Positions 11,545 through 23,851 are shown, counted from the first letter of the stretch. The stretch is DNA of 64,000 nucleotides from Tetrahymena thermophila SB210 (GCF_000189635.1 NW_002475968.1:97522-161521); one strand, 5' to 3'. Numbers and translations are program-made. Notes: a model not told the origin generated them from the letters alone.

Positions 11545-13713
11545 ATGGACTACTAAAAACAAAATAAAAATTCTCATTAAAGATCATAATTTTCTATGTA
11601 AAACTAATCTCTAGAGATCCTAGCTGATGAACACCAAGCCCCCTAGGAGAGCTATAATAGTAGAAAGTGCCAGAGAAATTTATTTGAGATAAAGTGCACT
11701 GAAATAGAAATTGGGCTCAAAGGAGACTAAACGATTTCTAATAATAGCCTATTTATTGTAAATAACAACAATAACTCATTCTTTGAAAATGTTTAGTAGA
11801 ATACTGAAGGAAATGTAAAAGAAACAAATTGCCCTTATAAAGAAAGAAACGAAACATTATCTGAGTAATAACCTATTGTGCTTTTAACAAATGATTAATA
11901 CTAGGACAACCATTTAAAAAAAAATAATTCTACTAATAAAAAGTAAGTTAATAGCTAAAACACTAGCGGATCTATAAAGAGCAACAATAAAATAAAAATA
12001 GGAATTAAAGAGGAACCAAAGCGACCAAGCATATGGAGATCCTAGACTTAAATTAAAGACTAAAATTAAATAAAATCTAAAATTGATAATCAACTTGATA
12101 AGGTTGATAGTAAACCAGATTTATGTTAAAAGCAGGTGTCAAAGAACGGAGGTTGGATACCAGAAGATATTATATATGAATAAAATATCTTCGAGTTGAG
12201 TAGAAAAGTTACTCTTGTTGTAAAAAATAATTTTACTTAAAGTAAGACATAAAACTATAAAGAAAGGAAGTACTAGTAGAACTTTTAGAAGGCAGCAGAT
12301 ATTGTAAATAAGCTTTTAAATACATCAATGAATAGAATTATGAGAGTTAGGCAACATGTCAGAAATTTTATAATGCTTCTTAAACTCAGGTACATGAATC
12401 GTAGGATAGACGATCTCACTGATAGCGATTACATGTCAATAAATGATTTAAGCAATTTTTATAAATCACAAAAATAAAAAAAGAATAGCAATAAATGTAT
12501 TAATTACTTCAACTTTGTATTAAAAATAAGCTAAAAAATACCAATATTTATGCCTACAGACCTTTTAAGAGTAGTATGGGATGCTATCTTAGTTTTTTTT
12601 ACCTATATTTTCCTCTACTTTTACTCAATACTGATGTTTTTTAACTAAGAAAATCCTGATACAGAGTTCATAAAATAATTTTTCTTCTACACATTTTTTA
12701 TATTTATTATTGATGTTTTGATCAATTTTAACACTGCCTTTTTTGACAAAGATTTAATTATTGTTAAAAGAAAATAAATAGCCTCACAATATTTTTTTTC
12801 AAATGTGTTTTTTACTGACTTTGTGAGCCTTATGGTATTGGGCATTAAAGTTATTAAAAGAAGCAACTATATTGTATTCAATCCCGACCATGATTTGTTA
12901 ACATATTGCTTTAATTTGCTTGTATTTTTTAAAGCAAATGGAATATCCATAAAAAAGAAGAGATTTGATTATGTTTTCACTCTAAAAGAAAATTAAAAGC
13001 ATGTAATAAAATTAATTAACTAGCTATTTAGTGTAGTTACTGTTGCTCATATTGGTAAAATCTAAAATTTTATTGAAATAAAATAATATTTATAATAAAT
13101 TCAAAATATTCATTTTTTTATAGCTGCAATAGGATGGTATTTTCTTGGCGTGTAAGAAGTTGTGAGCAAAAACTAAGTAAACTGGCTAGAAAAATTAAAT
13201 ATATCAGAAGAAGTATATTACCAAAAATATATATACTCTATTTACTGGTCAATTACCACAATGACAACAGGTTTTTATTTACTAATCTAATTATTTTCAT
13301 AATATCAACAATTATAATTTATATTTCTAAAAAAAATTTATTCTAAAAAATGAACTCAAAATTCATTTTAGAAAACTTTTATTTGTTTTTATATTAGCAT
13401 TATAGTGTTTTTTTCAATAATTTTTGTATTGATAAAGTTGGCTACGGAGACATATCAGCAACAAATTATGAAGAAGCATTATATATTTCAATAATTATGC
13501 TTTTATTTAGTTGTGTCTTTGCTTACTCAATCAACAATATTGGATTCATCTTATAAGAAATAGAAAAATCTTCAAAATAGCTGAATGAAAAAATAACTAC
13601 AATTTAGAGGTATATTTTTTTTGATGACTATAATAAATAAATTGTTCTTTATATCTAATTTTTTTAATTTTTAATCACAATTCGCATTCTTTATATTCCT
13701 TTGAGTTATAAAA

Positions 13714-13764
<51 letters not shown>

Positions 13765-16609
13765 GAATAATAAAAATATACTATATGCACTTCTTAATTA
13801 CAACATCAAATAATTAATATCCTACCCTAATCAAAATTTTTTGTAAAAAAATAATAAAGGGTGTTTTGAGTATTTAATAAGAATTACTTAATTACTTACT
13901 TACTACACTATATGAAAAAATATTTCATAACATTCTTTAAATTATTTGTATTTTTATATGAAGATACTTAAACAGAAAGAATGTCAATATTTCTCTTAAG
14001 AGTAGAATCAGACATTACTTATCATTTTTAGCTTAGGAATAGAAAGATAGAGATAAATAAGCTGAAGATGAAATTCTATAAATATTATCTAACAAATTAA
14101 GAGAGGAGATAACAGTTGAAATAAATTCTAAGATTTTAAACAAATATAGCATCTTTACTTCTAATTTTTCTTAATAAACTTTGGACAAATTAGTTTTTAA
14201 AATGACAGAAGTTTTAATAAATCCCAATGAGATAATTTTTAGAGAAGAGTAAAATGATGACATGTCAATTTACTTTATTTAAGGAGGTATTATTGAGATT
14301 TATTAACAATCCATATAGAAATTAGAAAAACCAAATGTAATTCAAACCCTTACAGATAATAGTATTTTTGGAGATATTTCATTCTTCTCTGGACTATCCA
14401 GAAAATCCTCAGCGAGAAGCATTAATCTTTCTACTTTGTATAAAATTTCAAGAGAAGATTTTATAGATGTAATTAAAGAAAATAATGAAGATTATGAAAG
14501 ATTTAAAATGATTTAAGAATAAATTATTTTTTAAGGAGATTTATCTTTAATTCATATTGAATGTTATAATTGCTAGTAAGTTGGGCATATTTCTAATTAA
14601 TGCCCTAAAACTCATTAAATGTTTGATAAACAATTTGTTATTTTAAGAGATATCTACTCACTGTTTTAGTCAAGAAAAAATATTTAACGAAATTTTGAGA
14701 AAAATAAATTCAAGCCATTGTAAATTTAATTTTTAAAAAATTATTTATTATAAATTATTTAAATTTTTTAAATAAAATATAAAGAAATTTAATTTAAATA
14801 AACTATGAAATGAGCAACAGGCTAAAATAGAATTTTTAAGAAGAGGATTGCCAATTTTTAAATATGTTTGAATCTGATGAAAAATATACAGGATCATCTT
14901 ATTACAACTCTGAAGATTTTGATAGTGAAGAATACGAAGATTAGGGTGATGAAGGTACGAATTCTAAATCACACACAAACATTGATAATGCTTCAGTGGA
15001 ATCATCTTCAAATTTTTAAAAATAAAATTCTATGCAAAAAAAGTAAATTGGTAAAAAAAAAGAAGTTTCTAAAAAATATCTGGATAGTAATTTGATTTGT
15101 GAAGACATAATCTCTAATCTTAATCCAGAAGTATAAAGCAATAGTTATAAAACGAACTCGAATATGATTAATGATAATATAGAATAGTTGAAAAATCAAA
15201 TTAAAAATCAAAACTATTTCAAGAGTGGAAAATCCATGGAAGAAGTAGAATAAATAAAAAGCAATTAATTTTTAGAATAAAATAATATTTATTTTAATTC
15301 AGATCTGAATCATAAATAATAAACTTCAACAAAAACTGACTCAGATTTGAACTAGTAGACCGTAAATGATTAATCTTAAAATTTTAAATTTGAAGAAGAG
15401 GAATATACTAAGGAAGCATTTACGAATAAAAAAACTAAAACTATAAAATCGGCAGAATCAAGTTTATTAAGCTGTGATATTGTGCACTAAAAAGATTATT
15501 CTAAATAATAAATTAAAAGATAGAGTGGTACGAGTTAAAGCTTGCAATAGCTGCACCTGAAAAGAAGCTCATTTAAGGTTCAAGATGATTTTTAATCAAA
15601 CATGAATAATTCAAGCTTAAAAGGATAAGAACTTAATATTAATTAATCTAATAAAAGAATAAGCGTCCTTCTCAATCAAATTAACAATAATTAAAATATA
15701 ACAACAAAAAACAGCTAAGAGTAAATAAATTACAGAAGTTCGATTGATTAAATCTTACTGCAAGGAATTTTAGTCAACAATTTGATTTAATCGCATTCCT
15801 CCTAAGCTAATTTGTAATCAGAATAATCTTTTAAATTTTCGAAAAACTTTGATGTTAGTTTAGAAAAAAAGAAAAATAGTATCATATAACAAAATTTAAC
15901 TCTTAGTAATAAAAAGAGTTCAATGCTCTAAATTAAAGAAGTAATAGAAGAGGAGCCAGTAATATCTAGTTACAAAAGTATAGCTAAACTAAAGAATAAA
16001 TAATCTAAAGATAGAAATTCTATAATTAAAGCTTTGAGTAGCATTAATAAAAATGATGACAATTCTACTACTACTAAGGATGATGATAAAAGTAATGAAA
16101 ATGATATCAAATTATAGCGGACTTAATCACAGTAGATTTAAAATACCTAAGCTCCATGTAATAATGATTTATAATTAGTAGAAAGGCTTTCAAAGCTTTT
16201 ATTGAATCCATAGTTACCATTATTACTCTAATTAACTTCTGGAATGAGTTTTAGAGAAATGGCATAAATAAATAATAATAATCAAATGGATACGTTTGAT
16301 AAGATGCATAACTTTAAAAAATTTTTCCCTCATAATAACATAGAAATTGTTCTTAATAAACTGAAAACAATGCAACTAGAGTAAAAAAAAATGAAAAAGT
16401 AGAAGATAATAAATAAACCACGTCGCTAAAATATATTATTCTCAAGATTCTATAGCTCCCCTTCATCATAGGTTCATGAAAATTTCAAGCTTTTATAATA
16501 AGAATTAAATATAGATGATTATAGACCTACTTATCTTTCATATGGAGTTAGTAAGAGAAGAGGGTTTTAATTTCCAAGCAATAATCATAACTTAACTTTA
16601 TATTTTTGA
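11545..16609 (+). CDS. Potassium channel 1 with cNMP-binding domain, CCHC zinc knuckle and long tail
   Basis: Predicted 1,459 residues in five exons: 11545-13054, 13124-13270, 13438-13609, 13964-14719 and 14815-16609. Expected role: potassium conductance in a ciliary or surface membrane, modulated by cyclic nucleotide. Order of parts: polar N-terminus; S1 from FMPTDLLRVVW; S2 to S5; pore with WSITTMTT joined across intron 2 to VGYGD (553-557); S6; C-linker; cNMP domain with phosphate cassette FGDISFFSGLSRK (745 on); CCHC knuckle C810, C813, H818, C823; then about 600 Q/N-rich residues ending in DDYRPTYLSYGVSKRRG. The start differs from its paralogs: their ATG-AGT aligns with ATA-AGT at 11530, so ATG 11545 is used. 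The conserved cassette Glu is Asp here. The last intron (14720-14814) ends ATGAG, or CAG six bases later; a separate tail gene starting at ATG 14810 is the alternative. Confidence 0.85.
13711..13764. repeat. (AAAT)n microsatellite inside intron 3 of channel 1
   Basis: About thirteen uninterrupted AAAT units inside the predicted intron 13610-13963. The equivalent introns of the other three channels lack it, so it arose after duplication and helps explain why this intron is the longest (354 nt). Confidence 0.95.
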
Positions 16610-17716
16610 TAATTATTCAATTTTTTCGTGTTTATTGATAGAGTTTCTATTTAACATTTATCTTCTAAATAAAGTTATTAAAAAGTAAACATTTTTTTAC
16701 TTTTTTGTCACATTATTAAAGCAATAACAATAAAAATTAATTATTTACTACAAAATTTTGTAAAAGAACTTACGTTAATTAAAATTAAGTTAATATATTT
16801 TATTGTTTAAACCGCAAATTTAAAATCAAAAAATTTAATTTAAACTTTCTTATATTTATATCAAATTTATATATATCATATTTTTTCTAAATTACATTAT
16901 GAAAGAGATCCTAAAAAACAACAAAATTAATTTATATCTATGGGAATGGGTACTCTTATTCATATTTTAATATATAGATAAGGCAAACGTATCTATATTA
17001 AATATTTTAATGAAAAATTTTTAAGTGACATTAATTATAAAGATGAAATTAATACTTCTAATAACATTTAAAAAGAAAAATAAGATATGAAGAATCTTAA
17101 AAAAGATATTCGTAAGATTAAAGCCAGAATATTTAAATAATTTTTTTCAGACTTAAAGTAGATAAATATGTTGATAACTGATACTAAAATGAGAAGAATT
17201 TTGCTAGGAAAGACATCAATTTAAATAACCTTAAGAGTATGGGGGATGGATATGTTAAGAAATGATCTAAGAGATTATAAAAAATTTCCACTAGCTATAA
17301 AAATTAATTTTAATATATATACCTTTATCAGGATTTTCTTTTTAAAAAAACATCAAAATTGAGTAAAAATAGAGGAAATATAAAAAAATAAGACTAAAAC
17401 ATAATTTGAAACAATTCTTAAAGTGTCTGATGGCATAAAATAGGAACTTTTTAGCTTATTTTAAAAATAAAATTGAATAGTTCCGTAACTTGTTTATTAT
17501 TCTTTTTATTGTGTGACCTATAATAATTGATCAACTAATTAATTGTGTTGTAAATACTATCAGTAAGATCCTTGATTTTACTGTTTATGTACCAGCTTTA
17601 GAATTATTATAAAATTTCTAATGAAAACAGTACTTTAGTTGTTTGTTTGTAATATATTTAACCAAGTTTTAAAATATTTTTAAGATTTTTAGTATGATGA
17701 ATTTATTTTATTAAAA
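16610..17716. other. Spacer after channel 1, with possible decayed channel N-terminal exon
   Basis: Mostly unrecognised AT-rich DNA. Between about 17060 and 17290 there is patchy resemblance to the N-terminal exon of channel 2: the string GATATGAAG followed by repeated AAAGATATT, and a GGATGGATA matching the conserved GGWIPE segment. Frames are broken. Just downstream lies a clearer relic of the cNMP-domain exon, so this may be the 5' end of the same dead copy. The match is weak. Confidence 0.35.
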
Positions 17717-18080
17717 AGATATCAAAATAGAAAAAGTGCTAATGTTTCACTAAAATGTGATAAGACACTATTTATCATTTCTATTTAGCTCATTAATAAA
17801 AAAGATAGAGACAAATAAAAGCTGAGGATTAAATTTTAGAAAATCTTTCTAAAAAGTGAAGAGAGGATATTACAGTTGAAATAAATTCTAATATTTTAAA
17901 CAAATATAACATATATAGTTTGAACTTTTTTAAACAGAAATAGAATAAACTAGTTTTTAAATGATAAAAGTTTTAATAATTTTTTTTTTTTTTTAGTTGT
18001 ATTTATCTTTCACAGGAGTTAGTAAGAGAAGAAGATTATAATTTCCAAGTAATAAGCCTAATTTAAATTTATAATTTTGA
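17717..18080 (+). pseudogene. Channel relic A: start of exon 4 fused to the gene's last codons
   Basis: From 17717 to about 17980 the sequence tracks the beginning of the channel exon 4 (C-linker and start of the cNMP domain), including AATGTTTCACTAAAA, GACAAATAAAAGCTGAGGAT and ACAGTTGAAATAAATTCTAA. In-frame TGAs and indels break it. After a run of T it jumps directly to the end of the gene: TTATCTTTCACAGGAGTTAG, then AGTAAGAGAAGAAGATTATAAT and an ending like TTATATTTTTGA. Everything between, including the rest of the cNMP domain, the zinc knuckle and the tail, is missing, so this is an internally deleted dead copy. Relic B shares the same arrangement. Confidence 0.8.
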
Positions 18081-19263
18081 AAGTCATTAAATTTTTAAAT
18101 TTTACTAATATTGCTAAAATTTACTACATTTTTTGAAATAAAAGTCTTGAAAAATAAAACATTTTTACTTTTTAGCCTACTTAAATAAATCAATACTAAA
18201 TTTATATTGGTATTCTGATATTTATGTAGACAATAAATGTAAGAATCTAATTTTAATCCTTTTATAACATATAATTTTACTATGATAATTAATCAACAAA
18301 TAAAAACAATAAAATCCTTGTTAATAATATGAAATAAATCTTTTATAAAAACCTAAAATTAATTGTGACTAAATATATTTTTACAAATTAAAAATAGTAA
18401 AAAATTTTCTTATCAAACAAAAATATAATTTTGATTATCTGATTAAACTTCTATCTTTTCATATCATCTATCTATATTTTTAAAACTCATAAATATAAGT
18501 CATATCAGAAAAGAAACCTGATTCCCTTCATTTAAGGAGAAAGTTATCAATATTCTGTTTATATGGAGAATTGTTTAAAATTTAATGAGATTATCAATTC
18601 GAAAAGATATATGATTTAAATACAAGTATATGCTGTAATCAATTATATATATTAATATGATTTTGAATTATTTCATAAAATTTATTTCAAATTTGAGCAA
18701 TTATCTAAATAATAATAAATATATAGCATTTATGAGACCAATGTTTGAAAATAAATCTTTTATTAAAGCATTTAATTAATTGTTTTTTATTGATCAAACA
18801 TAATAAAAATATTTCTTATGTAATAACTGAATGTTTTTATTTCTCTTATAAAATTTCTCCTTTAAAATAATTTATCTTTGATGCTGTTTATTTTTAGCTG
18901 AATATTTTTGTAGCAATTTATAATCTAAAATAATATTCAGGTCATATTATTAAATTAAATTTAGATTAATGAATTTCTTTTCATTTAAATTTTATTTAAT
19001 GATATAAGTTAGTTTCGTTATTATAAAATATCTCAGTATATAAACCCTCATCGAAATTTTAGATATATAATATAAAGGATATTGAGAATGTGAACTCATT
19101 TTAAGAAAATCCAATTTGATCAAATTTACACGTATTTCTGCTTAAAATATGGTTAGGGTTGGGTTTATTATTGTAGGCTGGGCTATAATTGTGCCTATCT
19201 ATTATATTATATAATAAATAATTTTTCAAAAAAATAACAAATTAATTAAAAATAAACAAAAAA
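18081..19263. other. Spacer inside segmental duplication A, promoter of secreted gene A
   Basis: Non-coding DNA matching 22353-23389. A G-rich patch near 19147-19185 (GGTTAGGGTTGGGTT) stands out in this AT-rich context. It lies about 100 bases before the ATG of gene A and has no counterpart before gene B. Confidence 0.6.
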
Positions 19264-19716
19264 ATGAACAAAACTTTATTTTTAGTCCCTCTCTTACTTT
19301 TGATCGGAACTGGAGTCTACTTATTCTAAGGACAAAAGGGAAACCTCGAAAACTTAGTTCCTGTTAACTTCTAATAATATGAAAACTGCACTATGAGCTT
19401 TCCTAATCCCTATCCTTACTTTCCCTGCTCTTAAGACTCAGGATACATTGATGCTTACAATCATTTCATGAATGCAACTTATTCTCCTTAAGCTTGCAGA
19501 AACTACATTATTTACAAGTAGTATAATATTTTAACCACTAAATTGATTAATTAAAACAATTATTTCTTCAATTGCTATATTACTGAAGAAGTTAGATAAA
19601 TTGCCAATTTTAACGAGTGTTTCTTCAAGCATTTCTATGCTCCTTACTACCTTACTTGCGCTGGTTTTGACATTTATGCTTATCCTCCCTACACTCCCTA
19701 CTCAATTGATAATTGA
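19264..19716 (+). CDS. Small secreted six-cysteine protein A
   Basis: Intronless 150-residue protein, no family recognised. Residues 1-21 (MNKTLFLVPLLLLIGTGVYLF) form a textbook signal peptide: a Lys, then a hydrophobic core. The mature part has six cysteines, in NCT (C42), PCS, ACR, NCY, ECF and TCA contexts, consistent with three disulfides. Tyr/Phe/Pro-rich runs follow (PNPYPYFPC, DIYAYPPYTPYSIDN). Codon choice leans to C-ending codons (TTC, TAC, AAC, GTC), unlike the surrounding genes and as expected for strong expression. The ATG follows an A-rich leader typical of ciliate starts; the stop is TGA 19714-19716. It is paralogous to the gene at 23390, with all six Cys conserved. Secretion is inferred from the signal peptide; function is unknown. 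Confidence 0.85.
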
Positions 19717-22008
19717 AAGAAAGAAGTAATGAAAAATTATATATATATTAGAAATATTAAAAGCAATTTATATTTTACATATGATTGTGGTTGCTATTTA
19801 AGATAAATAAAAAAAACTTGAAATTTAGAACGAATTTATATATTTATACATTATTGCTTTTTAATTTAAAGACTCCAAAAATATAAAGCAAACAAAAGAG
19901 ATATATTTTCAATTATATTATTGGAAATAAATAATGTCATTTTATTAGCATTAATATCAATCATCTAATTTAAATGATATTGATTTCATTTTTATTTTTC
20001 TTTAAATTTCTATTAATCATTAAATAAATTTTATCATAATTTAAAGAGAGAGTGAAATAATAAAAAAACCTAAATTTATTTAAATAAAAGAGAGAAAATA
20101 ATTTCAACTAAATTTTATTTTGATATATTGCATATAAAAAAATATATCGTTATGATTAATTAGACCAATCTAAATAATTTTTTTGCTTATTTCAACTTGG
20201 AACTTGGGTAACAAAATTTAATAAATTATGATTATGAAAAACTCTTCAGTATTTTCATTGATTAAAAGCTAAACAATAATTGAAATAAAATTTCAGTTTT
20301 AAATAATATTTAATATTTAATGCTCTTTTTTTATTTATTCTTATTTTAAGATTATTACATTCTTGTCAAGCAAGCAAGAAAGCAAGCAAGTAAGTATTTA
20401 TCTATCTATCCATCAAGTTCTATGATATTGTTTTTCATATTCTAAAATATAAAATAAAGTTATTCTTTTAAGTTCCTACTATTTGTTTATATAAACATAA
20501 TCAAATAATTTTATAAACTAAGTTTTATTAAATACATATTTTTATCACAAGCTATTTATTATTTCTTTTAGGAATTAGAGATATCTAAATACTACTTTGC
20601 TTAAATTTATTGTATTAAATTAATGTTTGAATTACTTAAGCTCTTTTAAACCTATTTAAATTATTTGAGTTTGATTTTAATTAAGGATCAAAAATTTTAT
20701 TTTTTTTGTATAATTTCAATCATTTTATAGCTCAATTAGTCAGTTATGCTATTAAATTACTATTTATTAGTTTTTAATTTTTTTAACTAATTCTAGATGA
20801 GATACTAAAACTTTTAAATAGTTCTGAATCTATCCTATCTGTTATCAACTTAGAGACATATTTAATAATTTGTTTTTATTTTAAAATGCTTTAAATAATA
20901 AATATACTTATAATTCATTGGAAGAGAGAATATTTTTGAATATAATAATTTTAAAATTTTAGAAAAGAATATTAATTAAAAGGCATTAAAAAAAGATAAA
21001 TTGAAAGTTTTTGTTTACTAATAAAGATAGTCATACTTGCTCTCATAAATAATCTAATTTTAATGATAGAAATTCATAATAAGCTAATATAAAGGAAAAG
21101 ATATTATTTTGGTGATTAAATGGTAAAGAAAATATTTTTGCTTTTTTTGAAGTATAGATTTACAATATTTAAAAAAATTCTAATATCCCAAAAAAAAATT
21201 TCATTTCAAATATTTAATAATTAAATGAATATTAAATATCAATTATTTATTCATTATCTACAATGGATTGAGTAAATCAATAGTTATTTGAGTTAAATTT
21301 ATTTTATTAACTTAAAGTTGAAGAATTAATAAATAAATGAAGGAACGGATCAATATTTACTTTTGCTAAAATTTAAAGTTGCAAGGAAAGAGAAATCTTA
21401 ACTTAGCTTTAACTTTATCTATTTATTTAAAAGCAAACAGATTAAAAAAATTTCAATTTATTAATTAAATAGATACAAATATTCATTCTTATATTCATAA
21501 AATTTTACTATTACCGTAATAGTTTTCTTTTAAGCCGATGCTAATTTAAGCCTGTACTCTATCAAAAGCCGTTTAAAAAAATTCAATAATAGTTTATACT
21601 TTACTGAATGATATTGAATAATTAAAAACTTACATTGAATATGTTTATTAACAATAACTAAATCAAATAGATGATCTAAAATCGTCAATCACCTATTTAG
21701 CAAATTATTTCTATTCAGTCGTAGAAATCAAGTGAGAGTTAATAAAAATTATAATTTTAATAATCAACAACCTATTAATTTAAAAAAAAAGAATTCATGA
21801 ATTCAATCTTTTATTAGTTGAGATTTGTAAAAGTTTGCAAAACTGCAAAAATCCTCCTCCTTCAAGTATTAAAAATAAAATTTTAATTTAATAGATGCTT
21901 GCACATTTTGAAAATTTTAAGTAATTCTTTAATAAATTATTTAACCAAATTTAAAAATATAATTGATATTTTTTATATTAATAAATAAATCAATAAATTT
22001 TAATTAAA
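19717..22008. other. Spacer between the two segmental duplication copies
   Basis: About 2.3 kb with no supported gene. It includes a CAAG/GAAA short repeat at about 20370-20395 followed by a TATC run, and at 21241-21430 a segment similar to 24480-24660 (shared AATAGTTATTTGAGTTAA and AATATTTACTTTTGCT). The rest is unrecognised AT-rich DNA. Confidence 0.6.
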
Positions 22009-22352
22009 AGACATTTAAATAAAAAATGTTAATATTTCACTAAAAATCAATATTAAAGACCATATTTATTATTTTTAGCTCTAGAATAAATAAATAGTGA
22101 AAATGTTGATTATTCCATTCTATCTAATAAATTTTGAAAGGAGATATCAGCTTAAATAAATGTTAAAATTTAAGCAAACATAGCATATTTGATTCGAATT
22201 TTTTTCTGCAAGCTTTAAATATGCTAGATTTAAAAAGGCATAAGCTTTAATAATTATTTTATTTTAAGAACTGAATAATTATAATTATAGACCTACTTAT
22301 ATTTTATACATTAAGAAAATTTTCCAAGCAATAAAAAAATTATATTCTTTTG
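22009..22352 (+). pseudogene. Channel relic B, same internal deletion as relic A
   Basis: The 5' half resembles the start of channel exon 4 (AATATTTCACTAAAA, GGAGATATCAGCTTAAATAA, GCAAACATAGCATATTTGA). The 3' end resembles the channel C-terminus (ATAATTATAGACCTACTTAT and TTTCCAAGCAATAA). The cNMP-domain remainder, knuckle and tail between them are gone. It is more decayed than relic A, and no open frame remains. The shared exon-4-to-tail joint means the deletion came before the segmental duplication. Confidence 0.7.
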
Positions 22353-23389
22353 AAAATCATTTAGTTTTATTTTGAATAATTACTAATAAAATTAAAATTT
22401 TTTTACTTTTTTGTAATCTTAAATGTTTAAATGCTAAATTTAGATCCGTATTCTTATATTTATTTAGACAATAAATATTATGAACCTAATTTAAATCCAT
22501 TTTACAAAAATATAATTTTAAATTTTAATAATGTAATTTAATCAATAAAAGTAATAAAATCTTTGTTAGAGTAAAGTTTTGAAATAAATCTTTTATAAAA
22601 ACCTTAAATTAAGTCTTACTATTCATTTCTTTTATTAATTAAAAATAATAAAAAATTTTCTGATCAAATAGAAATACAATTTTTATTATTTGATTAAATA
22701 TCTATCTATCTGTCTATGCTTTTAATAAAAATAAATTATATTTAAAAAAAGTATGATCCTTTCATTTAAGGAGGGAGAAATATTTACTATTTTTTAAACT
22801 TTATTTTTATGAGGAGTTGTTTAAAAAGTAATAATGAGATTATCAATTCAAAAAGATATTTGATAAAGATTTAGATAAGAATATATGGCTGAAAGCATTT
22901 ATATTCTATCTATGTAATTTTAAATTATTAATAAAACTATAGTTTAAATATAAACAATTATCTTAATTAATTTATAATAACAATAATAAAGTCTTTATGA
23001 GAGTAAAGTTTACAAATAAATCTTTTATAAAAACCTTTAATTAATTATAAATAATTATTTTTATTATTGATCAAACATAATAAACATTTTTCTTATGTAT
23101 TAATAGTATAATTTGTCTTATTAGATTTCTAATATAATATTATTTATCAATTCTTTAGAGTTCAGCTTTTTGATTTGATTTGCAATCTAAAGTAAAATTC
23201 AGGTATTATTAATACAATTTAATTTTAGATTAATGAATTTCTTTTAATATAAATCTTATATAATTATATTAGTTAAGCTAAATATTATAAAGTACTTCGC
23301 TATATATCTACTCATCTAAATTCAATATACTATAAACTATTTATCAAAAAAAACAAAAAAATTAATTAATAATAAGTCAAAAAAAAAAA
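22353..23389. other. Spacer inside duplication B, promoter of secreted gene B
   Basis: Non-coding counterpart of 18081-19263. It ends in an A-rich leader directly before the ATG at 23390. The G-rich patch seen in copy A is absent. Confidence 0.6.
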
Positions 23390-23851
23390 ATGAACAAAGT
23401 TTTATTTTTATTCCCTGTCTTACTTTTGATCGGAGCTGGAGTCTACTTATTCTAAGGACAAAAGAGTAACCTTGAAAACTTAGTTCCTGTTAACTTCTAA
23501 TAATATATTAATTGCACTAAGAGCCTTCCTAATCCCTATCCCTACTTTCCCTGCTCTCAGGACTCAGGATTCTTTGATGCATACAAACATTTCATGGCTG
23601 CAACTGATTCTCCTTAAGCTCCTTAAGCCTGCAAAGACTACTCTGTTTATAAATAGCAAAATATTTAAACCACCAATTTGATTAACCAAAACGATTACTT
23701 CTTCAATTGTTATATTACTGAAGAAGTTAGGTATATTGCCAATTTCAATAAATGTTTCTTTAAGTATTTTTATGCTCCTTACTTCCTTACTTGCAGTGGT
23801 TTTGACATTTATGCTTATCCTCCCTACACACCCTACTCTATTGATAATTGA
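23390..23851 (+). CDS. Small secreted six-cysteine protein B
   Basis: Intronless 153-residue paralog of the protein at 19264. It has the same signal peptide design (MNKVLFLFPVLLLIGAGVYLF) and all six cysteines in the same contexts (NCT, PCS, ACK, NCY, KCF, TCS). It differs by a three-residue insertion (APQ) before the third Cys and by scattered substitutions, many Tyr/Phe or Glu/Lys swaps. The C-terminal half, from NCYITEEVR to PYTPYSIDN, is nearly unchanged. Codon choice again favours C-ending codons. Stop TGA 23849-23851. Likely secreted or delivered to a secretory compartment; no enzyme motif seen and no family recognised. Confidence 0.85.

Larger units (their letters stand above)
17400..19870. 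repeat. Segmental duplication, copy A (approximate limits)
   Basis: Carries channel relic A and the first small secreted-protein gene. It matches 21950-24000 in order and orientation. Markers shared outside the genes include TTCATTTAAGGAG (18527 against 22758) and GAGATTATCAATTC followed by an AAAAGATAT string. Related sequence resumes at about 21241-21430 and 24480-24660, with unrelated DNA between, so copy A was probably interrupted after duplication. Limits are by eye. Confidence 0.7.

Noticed and set aside
14805..14870. Separate gene for the channel tail starting ATGAGC
   Set aside because: The ATG is present only in channels 1 and 2 (CTG in channel 4, absent in 3). The gap of about 90 bases is too short for two ciliate genes, and a GTAA donor is conserved in all four copies.
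19147..19165. Telomere-like GGTTAGGGTTGGGTT
   Set aside because: Single short irregular match, not a GGGGTT tandem run; no sign of a chromosome end.
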